Positions 1-8,901 of a DNA stretch of 64,000 nucleotides are shown here, in pieces. Origin of the DNA: a virus. The notes beneath the pieces are model-generated. The model was not told the DNA's origin. It searched no databases and saw nothing but the letters and a program-made list of their open reading frames with translations. Where the stretch lies: positions 1-64,000 of IMG/VR virus record IMGVR_UViG_3300021197_001279; one strand, given 5' to 3'. The stretch's first letter is position 1, and each line of letters starts with the position of its first letter. The translations under genes and the position numbers were made by a program.

Positions 1-1020
1 TTTTCTTTCTTTTATATTTCTTATATCTATATATAATTTATATATTATATTATTATTAATATTATTTATAGGGGTTCTTCTTCTGAATGACGACCTTGTT
101 TTATCAGAACAAGTTTGTAAAACCTTTTTTCTTGGATTTAGGTTGACAAATGAGTTATAATTTGTTATAATTAAATTTGATAAAAGATTTATGTCATTGT
201 TATAGGCAAAATCATATTGATCAGTAAAAACTGAATCAACAGTGGGTAAGTTGTATCTAGATCTATAGTTCTTTGTGACAGGACTAGCAAGATCTGAGAT
301 AATAATGCTTGGTGCACGCTTACTAACACTGAAACCATACTGTTTAGCCATGTTAAGGTAATAGTCAAAAGCAGGGTTTGTCAAGAAAAAGTTTTCTTTT
401 AATTCATCGTCACCAATTGGCAATCCCGCTATATCAATACACAACCCGGAGGAAAAATTGGAAGATCTATAAGACCGTTGAAATCCGGACAAAGTTAAAG
501 GAAATGTATCACGTAATCTTTCCATGTATTGGACAAGGTAGTGAAGGTAGTCTTCAATTGTAAAGACACGATCCATAAATTGCTGCAAATAAGTCGAATT
601 AAAAGTAGACATACTATCACCTACAAACGATCTATAGTTTGGTAGTGTATCTTCGTACGTCCTGACTGCTCTTACCGCTGAGAGATAAGGGTCATCAACA
701 GGAAGCAATCCCAATCTACAGGCTCTGATGAAGTGATTCTCGAAGTCTTTAAACTGGTCTGCGACAAAATTCATCACTAGTTTTGTTCCCTGAGATTCGT
801 TTGTGATTGTAAGTGGTACAAGAAATTCTTTTCTTGCTATTACTGGCGTGAGTTCTCTGTTGACTTTTCCATAAAGAGTTTTCTCGGCAAAGTTAAAGTC
901 AACAACTTGCTCTGGTCCCAATCCTTCATTCTGAGGAAATGCCTCACGGTTGTATCTTGAACGCTCAACAGCAAGGGTTGAGGTTGATTCTATGTCATTT
1001 TTTCCTTTAAATTTGCTCAT
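1..1020 (-). CDS. Unknown structural-module protein, 3' end cut off by window edge
   Basis: The frame opens at an ATG (1018-1020) and stays open to base 1, so at least 340 residues are present and the C-terminus is missing. The ATG overlaps the TGA of the preceding baseplate-type gene (ATGA, 1017-1020), which suggests coupled translation and a place in the same tail/baseplate unit. AGGTAA lies just upstream as a modest ribosome site. I see no membrane segment, coiled coil or known motif. The N-terminus is MSKFKGKND, and the body is rich in Tyr, Phe, Asn and Asp like other virion proteins here. The last ~25 visible codons are very AT-rich (Ile/Asn/Lys) and differ from the rest. Function is not recognised; baseplate is inferred from position only. 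Confidence 0.75.
   Translation of the reverse strand, partial: MSKFKGKNDIESTSTLAVERSRYNREAFPQNEGLGPEQVVDFNFAEKTLYGKVNRELTPVIARKEFLVPLTITNESQGTKLVMNFVADQFKDFENHFIRACRLGLLPVDDPYLSAVRAVRTYEDTLPNYRSFVGDSMSTFNSTYLQQFMDRVFTIEDYLHYLVQYMERLRDTFPLTLSGFQRSYRSSNFSSGLCIDIAGLPIGDDELKENFFLTNPAFDYYLNMAKQYGFSVSKRAPSIIISDLASPVTKNYRSRYNLPTVDSVFTDQYDFAYNNDINLLSNLIITNYNSFVNLNPRKKVLQTCSDKTRSSFRRRTPINNINNNIIYKLYIDIRNIKERK
143..171 (+). promoter_or_regulatory. Possible antisense sigma70 promoter (TTGACA-N17-TATAAT)
   Basis: A full-consensus -35 (143-148) and -10 (166-171) are spaced by 17 bases on the plus strand, inside a minus-strand gene. No convincing plus-strand gene follows. The area is AT-rich, so chance is a real alternative. 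Confidence 0.25.
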
Positions 1021-4000
1021 GATACATTACCTATTGTAAACGCTGAGTATCCGACTACCATTGGCCCCTCTTGAAATTCACCAATTAGCCTTAATCCGTT
1101 TATTGTATTTATGATAGTTTCACCGGTTTCTTCAAAAATTACAAACTCTGCCTGTTCTTTAAGTCCTTGGAACAGATCTAAACTACTGGCTATCGGCTGC
1201 TCAGCCGAGACAAAGATAAAATCTGGTATGTAATCTAACTCTTCTTCTCTGTAAAGTTTCTGTGCATCCTCTAGACTTATGTTAACGGGGCTGAGATTTA
1301 CATCAACTCCCTGTACGGTCGGTGCCACCGGAGCAGGTGGGGTAGTAGGAGGTGCAGTGGGCTGTGCCCCACTAGTAGGGGTAGTAGAGGGTGTCGGAGA
1401 GGTAGATGGAGTCCCTGATGGTTGCGAGTCTTGAGGTGCAGCAGATGCCGCTGCTTGATTCTGCACTACTGCTGCCTGAGCGGCTGCTTGTGCGTTAGGA
1501 ACAACGGTGTTACCTGCGGTGGCTGTCTGTGCAACAGGTGATGCTGGGGTTGCTGAAGCTGCGCTGTTTTGAACATTATTAGCAGATTGATTAACAGCAG
1601 TTATACTAGAGAAGTATTTTGTTGCTTGATTTTTCTCAAGCAAACTTAAATCTGACTCTACTGCTGCGACAACATTTTCACACTGAGGAGTGCCTTTTGT
1701 TGACTTGGCTGGGGGTAGTGACCCGGTGAGGTTCTTGACCGCTGTTCCTGTTGCTTTTCCGTTTTGGACATAGGCCGTGGACCCATCCCCTGAGTAATAC
1801 ATCTGAGCCTCGATGGTCGTACTAAACCCTCCAACCCCAATTGAAGATCTAACACTTGTGACAGTATGATACCCTCCAAGACCCAGTTTATTAGCCAGAG
1901 ATCGTGTTTGACTACCTCCGACCCCGCCTTGGGTAGGCGAACCCAGTTTGTCCCCGCCAATCCCATAAGGATTGAGAAACAAATCCATACCTGGATAGAA
2001 GATTGTGTTACCAAACATTTCAATTGTTACCTTATAGACAGTTGAAAGCTGAAGTAGTCCATCGATACCTTGTTGGAAAAACCTAGCTTCACGAACAAAC
2101 TGCATGTCTGTCTTGGCAAAACTAACTGATTTTACAATACCTTTATTGTTCCCAATCTCAATGTGGTACATTCCATTATTATTGTCTGTTGCATAGTTTC
2201 CATTACCTTTTGTCGATAAGGAACTGCCAAGAACACCAAGATACATATAATTGTGATAGTTACCAATGTCTTTCATCTCAGATGTGGTATCTCCCTTAAA
2301 TGGAAAAATTTCAGTACCTTTACTCCGGTGAGTATCGATCTCAATAACCGGTACGGAACTAACATCATCATGTATTGACCGTAGAGGATCACCACCTTTG
2401 TTGTATGCTGTAAGTTGACCTGTTTGAAAACTAAAGTTCTTATCAATTCTTCTATTAACACAACTCTCAAGTAATGATTGCTGAAGCAGATTGCTTGATA
2501 GGTTCCTGATAAACGTTACAACCGGAAATGATTTTCTGGTCTCACCTTTCTTAAGAACATTATTTTGAAACCAGTCAGCAAAATATTCTACAGAAATAGG
2601 TATTTGCGCAATGTTAACGGTAGAATTTGAGTTCCCTCCACCGTTGTATACACCACCAAAGTCAAAACTACCAAGGATGAACTTGCAATTCTCAACTTCT
2701 TCTCTCAAACTTGAGGGGCTATCAATCTTGTACATGGTGTCAAGGATTGTGTGCAATAAATCACCAAAGTAAAAATACTGAATGGTGTTATCTTGTGGCG
2801 AATTGTAATTGTAATCCTCAGGTAAGTAAACTTGACTTAAAATAGTTTTTGTTACACCGGTCTCTTGCCCTTGTTTAATAGCATCCTCTGTGGTTACTTC
2901 TTTTTGTTGCGATTTAAGCCCTTTTAACACCGGCTTGTCTTTAAAGAATCCGCTAGTCCTGAAAGATACGGCTTGCGCTTGTGAAATCTCACAAACAAAA
3001 ATCTTGTTCCTCTCAATTAATCTTTGGATGATTGACTTTAATGCACGCTGTCTTATAACATCTTCTTGTGCATCAAGACCAGCCAAGATTCTTTGCAATT
3101 GATCTTGTGAGCATTGTTTGCTATTAACGACATCAATGTAATTTAATAGATTTTGCTTTCTTTGCTCAACAATCTCAGGAGTAGCCAGTGCATCATACTG
3201 ATGTGTTTTCAGGATTGTTTCAACATAAGCGCCATAACTAATTGTAAGATCTACTGTTCCATCGGTATTTATCTGAAAGTCATGATCAATCATGCAGAGA
3301 TAAAAGGCCTTATTGGTTCTCTCAAGAGATTCTACTAGTCTATTTGCCCCTGGCCCGTATGATGGAAACATGTCTTGCAGTTCACTAGCGCTAGGGATGT
3401 GATAACCAACTTCAGCCATAATTCTATAATAAGATGGACTGTATTGGTTTCTGTAAATTATGCTTTTGTCTTCCTTCGGGGGATGCAACACAAGATCAAC
3501 AAATCTATAAGTCTGGCCATTGTAGCTTTTTCTCTCAGCAATAAAGTCTCCAAACGATTGAAAATGCATCGTTAAGCTGGCCTTAATGTCTTTTCTGGAC
3601 TCTGCTGGGTTTGTGCCATTAAATTCAAATGAGAAGTTTTTTAAACCGACACCAGACCCTTTGTCAAACTGCATGTCAAGGAATTTTGTAGACGGACCAG
3701 TAAAGTTTCTTTCGCGATCTATGTCCTCTGTTGAGTCGAATACGAATTCTGTTTTTTGAGTACCTTCATCTGTGCTTTCCACACGATACAATCTAATTTT
3801 TGGAACAAGCGACGACAAAACGGCAGGAGGTATGTTGAACAATTCTTTTGCAACATCTGAGTTGAGCATCTTACTTAAAGTTGCCGATTGGTCATCGGTG
3901 TTTGAGACCATGTACAGTCTACCATCAAAAGGTAGATTGTTAAACTGATCAGTGAGGCTGTTACAAGTGTTGCTTGTGGGGCCTGTGGTGTTTTGCCTGT

Positions 4001-5252
4001 TATCGGCTTTCTTTGTTCTTCTATCCTGTATTATTTTTACGAAGGCACTGGAAAGCCTTGGCATGTTCATCATCAAGGCGCACTGCTTGAAGAATCGCTG
4101 GCGGTTCTTGATGTCTTCTTCGTCAAGTGTTGTAACATCTTCACCCAGAGGTGTATCAAGTAGTTCTGCGATTGCTCTTTTTTCTATTTGATCGACGGCA
4201 TCGCTAAATTCATCTGATGCGGGATCTAATTCATTAAGGTCTCTTCTGTCCTCTACAATTTGCTCTCTTCTCGCATTCTCAATAAACCTGGCCGCTAATG
4301 AATATAAACCTGAGTTAATCAGATCAATCTTCTCTCCCACTAGTGTCATCTCAGAGTTTACAGATCTATCTCTTTCAGCGTTAAATTTTTGTAGTAAAGA
4401 ACTTTGATTCTGGACAAATAAAACGTCTTCATCGTCTTCAATAACATTCTCTATGAATAAAAAGTAATCATTTTCAATTCTTGTCTTAAAATTTATAGTA
4501 CCGGGGTATAGATCAAAAAAATTTGATAATCCACCTAAAAAACCATCAGCAGTATCTCTTGGGTCTACCAAAACTTCACTATTGACAAGTGAGTCTCTTA
4601 TGTATTGCTCTATAAATTCTTCGTTTAGATCATTATCTAAAGAGGTATCTGGGAAGTCGTCTGGGTCGGTTAGCCCAAGTGTTTCGAAAACACCCTCGCT
4701 AATTTCACCCTCTGGACCTTTAAGATTAAATATCCTAACTGGGTCTTTGTTTAGTAATTTTTGTTTTACAAGTGCAGTTACAGCAAAATCAAAATCACTA
4801 AATGTATAATCTTGTCTAAGTGACCTAATCAAGGGTACGTCAAAAATATCAGTTTTAAGTCCGTATGCTACTATCTTTTTCTTTATTAATATAACTTGAT
4901 CAGCGGGAAAAGTTAAACTACCAAGAATGCCACCCTCGAGATCTACCCCTCGCCTAGTAGCGACACCTGTTTCATCTTCTCCAAAAACCTCAAGATTCAC
5001 ATATTCAAGTTCATAGGTATTGGAAGAGGGTTGGACATTTTGAAGTAATTGCCTCAACAAGTAAGTGCCATTATCTAATTCATCTATACTTTTTAATTGC
5101 TCTTCTATGTCCTTTTCAGTGGTAGCGTTTGCTATACTTCTTATTCTTCCTGCAATTGCTCGCAAGTGTTGATCAATTACATCTAGTGCATTTGCTTCAG
5201 CATTGAATTGAAATTCGTTGTCAAGATTATTTAATCTAATTGTTTCAGCCAT
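1017..5252 (-). CDS. Very large baseplate/hub-type structural protein (1411 aa)
   Basis: No clear family match by eye. The position, after the tape measure, a tube-cap-like protein and a LysM wedge protein, points to the baseplate. The residue ~1030-1190 region (for example FYPGMDLFLNPYGIGG, followed by GGYHTVTSVRSSI) reads like a hub/injection-type beta domain. It is followed by a low-complexity linker of roughly 110 residues of Ala, Pro, Thr, Ser and Gln (about bases 1300-1610) and a folded C-terminal segment of about 75 residues (EEELDYIPDFIF...). Such a linker suggests a flexible tether for a terminal domain. The ATG at 5252 overlaps the TAA of the upstream gene (TAATG). It is much longer than T4 gp27 (391 aa), so it may combine several baseplate functions; this is inference. 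Confidence 0.72.
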   Translation of the reverse strand: MAETIRLNNLDNEFQFNAEANALDVIDQHLRAIAGRIRSIANATTEKDIEEQLKSIDELDNGTYLLRQLLQNVQPSSNTYELEYVNLEVFGEDETGVATRRGVDLEGGILGSLTFPADQVILIKKKIVAYGLKTDIFDVPLIRSLRQDYTFSDFDFAVTALVKQKLLNKDPVRIFNLKGPEGEISEGVFETLGLTDPDDFPDTSLDNDLNEEFIEQYIRDSLVNSEVLVDPRDTADGFLGGLSNFFDLYPGTINFKTRIENDYFLFIENVIEDDEDVLFVQNQSSLLQKFNAERDRSVNSEMTLVGEKIDLINSGLYSLAARFIENARREQIVEDRRDLNELDPASDEFSDAVDQIEKRAIAELLDTPLGEDVTTLDEEDIKNRQRFFKQCALMMNMPRLSSAFVKIIQDRRTKKADNRQNTTGPTSNTCNSLTDQFNNLPFDGRLYMVSNTDDQSATLSKMLNSDVAKELFNIPPAVLSSLVPKIRLYRVESTDEGTQKTEFVFDSTEDIDRERNFTGPSTKFLDMQFDKGSGVGLKNFSFEFNGTNPAESRKDIKASLTMHFQSFGDFIAERKSYNGQTYRFVDLVLHPPKEDKSIIYRNQYSPSYYRIMAEVGYHIPSASELQDMFPSYGPGANRLVESLERTNKAFYLCMIDHDFQINTDGTVDLTISYGAYVETILKTHQYDALATPEIVEQRKQNLLNYIDVVNSKQCSQDQLQRILAGLDAQEDVIRQRALKSIIQRLIERNKIFVCEISQAQAVSFRTSGFFKDKPVLKGLKSQQKEVTTEDAIKQGQETGVTKTILSQVYLPEDYNYNSPQDNTIQYFYFGDLLHTILDTMYKIDSPSSLREEVENCKFILGSFDFGGVYNGGGNSNSTVNIAQIPISVEYFADWFQNNVLKKGETRKSFPVVTFIRNLSSNLLQQSLLESCVNRRIDKNFSFQTGQLTAYNKGGDPLRSIHDDVSSVPVIEIDTHRSKGTEIFPFKGDTTSEMKDIGNYHNYMYLGVLGSSLSTKGNGNYATDNNNGMYHIEIGNNKGIVKSVSFAKTDMQFVREARFFQQGIDGLLQLSTVYKVTIEMFGNTIFYPGMDLFLNPYGIGGDKLGSPTQGGVGGSQTRSLANKLGLGGYHTVTSVRSSIGVGGFSTTIEAQMYYSGDGSTAYVQNGKATGTAVKNLTGSLPPAKSTKGTPQCENVVAAVESDLSLLEKNQATKYFSSITAVNQSANNVQNSAASATPASPVAQTATAGNTVVPNAQAAAQAAVVQNQAAASAAPQDSQPSGTPSTSPTPSTTPTSGAQPTAPPTTPPAPVAPTVQGVDVNLSPVNISLEDAQKLYREEELDYIPDFIFVSAEQPIASSLDLFQGLKEQAEFVIFEETGETIINTINGLRLIGEFQEGPMVVGYSAFTIGNVS

Positions 5253-5584
5253 TATTCAAATGCTCCCAATACAACATTAAGGTTGGTTGGGATCTCAATA
5301 ATGTCTCCTGGCATCAAGTGCCCCTCTGTTGGTGTTTGATTCCACTGAGCGATGATGTACCAGAGAGATTGATCTCCATAGTATTGAAGAGCAAGTTTCC
5401 AGAACTTATCACCTGAAGTCCAAGCATGCTTGGCCACGTTGATTCTTTTTTTGTCTTCCTCGTCTGGGTAGATTAATTCCTCTGTTGTGTACTGAACGAC
5501 TTGCTTAACTCCTCGTTTTTCAAGTGCATTCTCGTACATTTCATTGTCATTAATTGCTTTTACTCTAGAATTAAATCTGCTCAT
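5252..5584 (-). CDS. Baseplate wedge protein with LysM domain, T4 gp53-like
   Basis: A 110-residue protein whose residues ~45-105 form a LysM-type domain: the WTSGDKFWKLALQYYGD segment, then WYIIAQWNQ and the MPGDIIEIP ending are the usual LysM landmarks. In T4-type phages gp53 is a LysM-containing wedge protein that joins baseplate segments around the hub, and LysM also occurs in small tail proteins of other myoviruses. T4 gp53 is longer (196 aa), so this is a reduced form or a functional analogue. It sits two bases after the upstream gene and overlaps the next by one base (TAATG), consistent with a co-translated baseplate set. Confidence 0.8.
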   Translation of the reverse strand: MSRFNSRVKAINDNEMYENALEKRGVKQVVQYTTEELIYPDEEDKKRINVAKHAWTSGDKFWKLALQYYGDQSLWYIIAQWNQTPTEGHLMPGDIIEIPTNLNVVLGAFE

Positions 5585-5586
5585 TG

Positions 5587-6222
5587 TTATTTACCTTTAA
5601 ATGGGAACCCAACTGCGCCACCGAAATCTTCTTCTGTTGTATTTGTGCTGAAGCCTAATTGATGCTCGTGTAAGACATTGAAGTCAATAGAAAGTTCGAT
5701 TACTTTTGGATAAAATTCTCCATTTGATGCAAACATTCCCATGTCCAATACAGGAGTCCAATTAAGGCTCGTGATATACCCAAGTAAGCCCGACTTATTG
5801 TCAACAGAGTTAATAACTAGGTTGGCAAATTTTAATCTAATAAGAGGAGACTTAGAGATACTCAGCGCATTTTGAGACACCACTCCACCACCCAGTTGTG
5901 TTCTATCGGTATTGTACTGAGGGTATAACATTTTTACCAACTCTCCACAGTTACCGAGATTGGCTTGTGCCTCATCTAAGTTTTTAGCCGGTAGAGACCA
6001 AGAAATAGAGTAAGACCTTTTAGTCCCTTGGAAAGTTGCAATGTCATCGTTGCGACCATAGACTTGTTCTGCGTTCCAGGTTGAATTAAAGTTCTGTGTG
6101 AAATTGTTAAGATAGGCCGGAAACTGAACTATAAGACCTGCTGAGATCATTGATTCGAATTCAAGGATCGCGCCCGTTGTTTTGGCATAGCCTGCTGGTA
6201 TTGTACCTTGATAAAATGTCAT
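5587..6222 (-). CDS. Tail tube-cap/baseplate protein (gp48/gp54 position)
   Basis: A 211-residue soluble protein directly downstream of the tape measure, overlapping it by four bases (ATGA-type junction). In T4 the genes after the tape measure gp29 are gp48 and gp54, which cap the tape measure and start tube polymerisation. The text shows a beta-rich, aromatic protein (FQGTKRSYSISWSLPA near residues 65-80, and a C-terminal KVIELSIDFNVLHEH strand), as expected for a tube-like fold. I cannot establish homology by reading, so the role rests on gene order and fold-like composition. Confidence 0.6.
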   Translation of the reverse strand: MTFYQGTIPAGYAKTTGAILEFESMISAGLIVQFPAYLNNFTQNFNSTWNAEQVYGRNDDIATFQGTKRSYSISWSLPAKNLDEAQANLGNCGELVKMLYPQYNTDRTQLGGGVVSQNALSISKSPLIRLKFANLVINSVDNKSGLLGYITSLNWTPVLDMGMFASNGEFYPKVIELSIDFNVLHEHQLGFSTNTTEEDFGGAVGFPFKGK

Positions 6223-8315
6223 CCGTTAGCCACCTCTGCAAAATAAGCATCAAGTTCTCTGCCGTTAGAAAGAACTAACTTTACTGATTGTCCTGCGAAC
6301 ATGTTTGGTATCTCAGCAACAACATTAACTGCGCTTCCTGCTGCAGCTGCTGCTGTCATCCCTGCTGAGGCTCCAGTGGACAATCTTGTTAAATTATCTA
6401 CAACCGCTCTTCCCTGAACCATTACCTCGCTAGATGCACCAAGTCTTGCCAATTGTGCATCAACGCCATCAAGTTCAGCGGTGTTAGCACTAAAGTTTAT
6501 GTTAGATAAGGCCATCACTCCAGCCGCAGCAGCACCAAGGCCAAGCAGTAAAGGAGTCAATGGGGCAATTGCTGTGGCTAGCGCTCCAATGCCGGCAACT
6601 AAACCACCACCAGTAGCAACTCCGCCGGCAACTCCAGCACCAGTAATAATACTAGTGAGAGTCCCAAAGCCACCGCCAATAACAGAAATAATCGGCCCAA
6701 TAACTTTAAGAGCGATACCAAGTGTACCAATGGTGCCAACAATTTTCATAAATGATTCTCGTGTATCATCATCAAATTGCTTCATGAAACTCATAACGCC
6801 GTCTAATGCACCATGAACCCCTTCAAGTATTGGCGTTACCATTACAGCAAATTCAGCGGCTAGCACTTTAAATTTGTCTTGGATCTCCATGGTGTCTCGA
6901 ACTGCTTTTTCAAGTTTGTTCTGAGCATCGGCGCTTCTTTCCATCTCTGAACGATACTGTTGGTATTGCCCCATGTTCATACCAAAGATTCTTTGTGCTT
7001 CGTTTATGTCCTCAATGCCTGCGGCTGAAGCCAAAGCCAACTGGCTGAACTTGTCCATGTCTTTGAATGCAACGCCTTGCGCTTGAGTTTGTCTTATCAG
7101 TGTCTCAATTCTTTCGTCCTCGGACATCATCAACATTTCGGTTGTTGACAATTGAGTACCAAGAAGAGCATTAAACTTTGCTGCGCCTTCTGCTGCGCCC
7201 TGGAAGGTGTCGAATTTCTTGGCAATACCTAGAAGGGTTGAAACCTCAACTCCCGCCAGTTTAGCGGCACTAGCGAGGCCCTTAAAGACCTGCATCGAAC
7301 GTGGGCCATACACAGCAAGCGTACCAAGAGACTGATTAAAGTCTGATGTCATCTGTTCTGCTGTAATACCAAGTTCGGTACCCATCATTGCCAATTCGCC
7401 GGCTACATTCTGTGCTTGGGCGGCTGTCATTCCAAGGTTCATGTTTAAGAACTGAAATGTCTCTGAAGCCATCTGTCCGTTGATACCAATTTTTCCTAGC
7501 AAAGATGCTTGAAGCACCATGCTGGTTTGTGCAGCTTTTGAGACATTGACAAAGTTTGTTGTTTGAGAAAACAATTCCCCTGTTGCTTTACCGGCATTAT
7601 CCAATCGAATGCCCAAAAGGTTTCCAGCATCTTGTGCATCAACCATAACACTGGATAGTTCTCTACCAGTACCTGTCGCAGTTGCTAATGCAGCGCCGGC
7701 CTTATCAGCCTCTAAAACGAGCATAGCAGTTGCTTCTGCTATCTTTGTTATAATACTAAGAGTCAGGTTTGTTGTGTTAAAAACATCTCTAAAGTTCTCA
7801 GCAAAAGCAGCGGCTGCTGGTTCTCCGCCTTCTTTTAGTGACTTACCTACCTTTACAATGTTAGCAAGAAAGCCACTACTTGCCATTGTACTGATTCCCA
7901 TTGAACCAGCAATGTCTCCAAGTAATTGCTTTTGTTCTTTACCGTATTTATTCTGAGCATTAGATAAGTTATTAAGTTCCTGAAATCTATCAGCAATTTT
8001 TCTAGCTGCTGGTGATAGAGAGTTTAAAAGATCATTTTGCTCTGTTAAGGCTATGTTGCCTTGCTTGAGTGCTTCAATAAACTTTTTGGCTTCACCAGCA
8101 TTTTCAGCATTCAATCTTATCTCAGATTCTAGAAGACGAATTTGCGCTTCTCTTGTACTAGTAAAGTCACTAAGAGTACTTGCAGCCTCTGCTTGTGCCC
8201 TTGCAAGGTCAACCTCTAATTGAAGCTGATCTTTGGCTAGGTCTTTATTGGCTTCTCGTTCTGCTTTTTGTTCTTTGAGAAGTTTAATTAATTCTTTAGA
8301 TTCTTCATTTGACAT
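6219..8315 (-). CDS. Tail tape measure protein
   Basis: A 698-residue protein with the typical tape-measure profile: a charged helical N-terminus (about residues 1-110, coiled-coil-like), long Ala/Gly/Met-rich helices, and a hydrophobic stretch around residues 525-610 containing several possible membrane-crossing segments (for example GVMSFMKQF, then IGTLGIALKVIGPIISVIG, then a Gly/Ala/Leu-rich run). Tape measures set tail length and leave the tail to open a path for DNA. For T4 gp29 the length is 590 aa, so the tail could be longer here. A strong GAGGGG ribosome site precedes the ATG. It lies after the gp26-like/chaperone genes, as tape measures generally do. Confidence 0.88.
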   Translation of the reverse strand: MSNEESKELIKLLKEQKAEREANKDLAKDQLQLEVDLARAQAEAASTLSDFTSTREAQIRLLESEIRLNAENAGEAKKFIEALKQGNIALTEQNDLLNSLSPAARKIADRFQELNNLSNAQNKYGKEQKQLLGDIAGSMGISTMASSGFLANIVKVGKSLKEGGEPAAAAFAENFRDVFNTTNLTLSIITKIAEATAMLVLEADKAGAALATATGTGRELSSVMVDAQDAGNLLGIRLDNAGKATGELFSQTTNFVNVSKAAQTSMVLQASLLGKIGINGQMASETFQFLNMNLGMTAAQAQNVAGELAMMGTELGITAEQMTSDFNQSLGTLAVYGPRSMQVFKGLASAAKLAGVEVSTLLGIAKKFDTFQGAAEGAAKFNALLGTQLSTTEMLMMSEDERIETLIRQTQAQGVAFKDMDKFSQLALASAAGIEDINEAQRIFGMNMGQYQQYRSEMERSADAQNKLEKAVRDTMEIQDKFKVLAAEFAVMVTPILEGVHGALDGVMSFMKQFDDDTRESFMKIVGTIGTLGIALKVIGPIISVIGGGFGTLTSIITGAGVAGGVATGGGLVAGIGALATAIAPLTPLLLGLGAAAAGVMALSNINFSANTAELDGVDAQLARLGASSEVMVQGRAVVDNLTRLSTGASAGMTAAAAAGSAVNVVAEIPNMFAGQSVKLVLSNGRELDAYFAEVANG

Positions 8316-8325
8316 TCAGGTCCCC

Positions 8326-8670
8326 TCAATCTCTGAAAGGCCATGGCAGATTTGTCTTCTGAGTGAAGTCTGCGGCGGCTGCATCAAGTTCGGCTTTGAT
8401 TGCCTTTGTGCCCTCGTCATCTTTGCCACGAGCAACATAAGATTCAAGGTATTCTTTTTCAAGATTCAACGCTCGAGCATAAGCCTTTACGTCTTCATAC
8501 TCTCCACGGATGACAAACTTAACGTCCTCTCCGTCTTCTTCATTAAGATTGGCAACAACGTTGGCATCTTTACCATAAATGTATTTGAGAAGTTTCTTGT
8601 TCCAGAAACCCCACATCTTCATAAAAGATTCCTGAAGAACCTCTTTGTTTGTAAAATCAATACGGATCAC
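8326..8670 (-). CDS. Small conserved-looking protein between tail chaperone and tape measure
   Basis: A 114-residue protein starting at a GTG (8668-8670) behind an excellent GGAGGG site six bases upstream; there is no better ATG. Features are KKLLKYIYG (residues ~25-33), VKFVIRGEYEDVKAYARAL (about 50-68) and an ending in NLPWPFRD. I believe similar short proteins sit at this position in T4-like marine phages, but I cannot name a family. A CTATTTA late-promoter element lies 21 bases upstream, so this gene starts a transcription unit that continues into the tape measure. A helper role in tail assembly is inferred from position. Confidence 0.75.
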   Translation of the reverse strand: MIRIDFTNKEVLQESFMKMWGFWNKKLLKYIYGKDANVVANLNEEDGEDVKFVIRGEYEDVKAYARALNLEKEYLESYVARGKDDEGTKAIKAELDAAAADFTQKTNLPWPFRD

Positions 8671-8691
8671 GCGAATCCCTCCGTCTCTTAT

Positions 8692-8698
8692 TAAATAG
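8692..8698 (-). promoter_or_regulatory. CTATTTA late-promoter element
   Basis: The coding strand reads GACTATTTAATAA, 21 bases before the GTG of the tape-measure operon's first gene. It is one of a set of such elements in intergenic gaps. Confidence 0.65.
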
Positions 8699-8726
8699 TC
8701 AAAAATTAGAAATGCCCATGGAAGTC

Positions 8727-8897
8727 TTATCTTGACTTTCCACGAGCCTTTTCTATTTCTTTAGCCTCTTCTTCGAATTGCTTCTTAAGGCGCTCTATAA
8801 ACCACTTACGAAGGCCTATGGGTAAATTGTAAGCCTCGGTAAGACTCCAGCCTCCGTGATGCTTAAGAATAAAGAACTGTTCATACACCGCTTCCAT
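8727..8897 (-). CDS. 56-residue tail-assembly protein, possible frameshift extension of the gp26-like gene
   Basis: A small frame from ATG 8895-8897 to TAA 8727-8729. Conserved-looking core: LKHHGGWSLTEAYNLPIG (residues ~11-28), then a charged helix ending EKARGKSR. Short proteins with a GGWS..EAYNLPIGLR..F pattern follow the gp26 gene in T4-like phages, as I recall. The frame also stays open upstream into the end of the gp26-like gene, without a stop from the T7 run at 8914-8920 onward. It can therefore be made either from its own start (only GAG nearby as a ribosome site) or by ribosomal slippage from the upstream gene, as in lambda G/GT and Mu tail chaperones. Confidence 0.75.
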   Translation of the reverse strand: MEAVYEQFFILKHHGGWSLTEAYNLPIGLRKWFIERLKKQFEEEAKEIEKARGKSR

Positions 8898-8901
8898 GTA
8901 C

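Noticed and set aside
93-112. Inverted repeat CTTGTT...AACAAG as a terminator
   Set aside because: It lies within an open coding frame and lacks a T-run after the stem.
378-563. Plus-strand open frame of 61 codons
   Set aside because: It lies inside the minus-strand coding region, has no ribosome site and an odd composition; only a shadow frame.
6481-6816. Plus-strand open frame opposite the tape measure, Pro/Ala-rich
   Set aside because: The complement of Gly/Ala-rich helical coding sequence gives such frames automatically; no ribosome site and no promoter.
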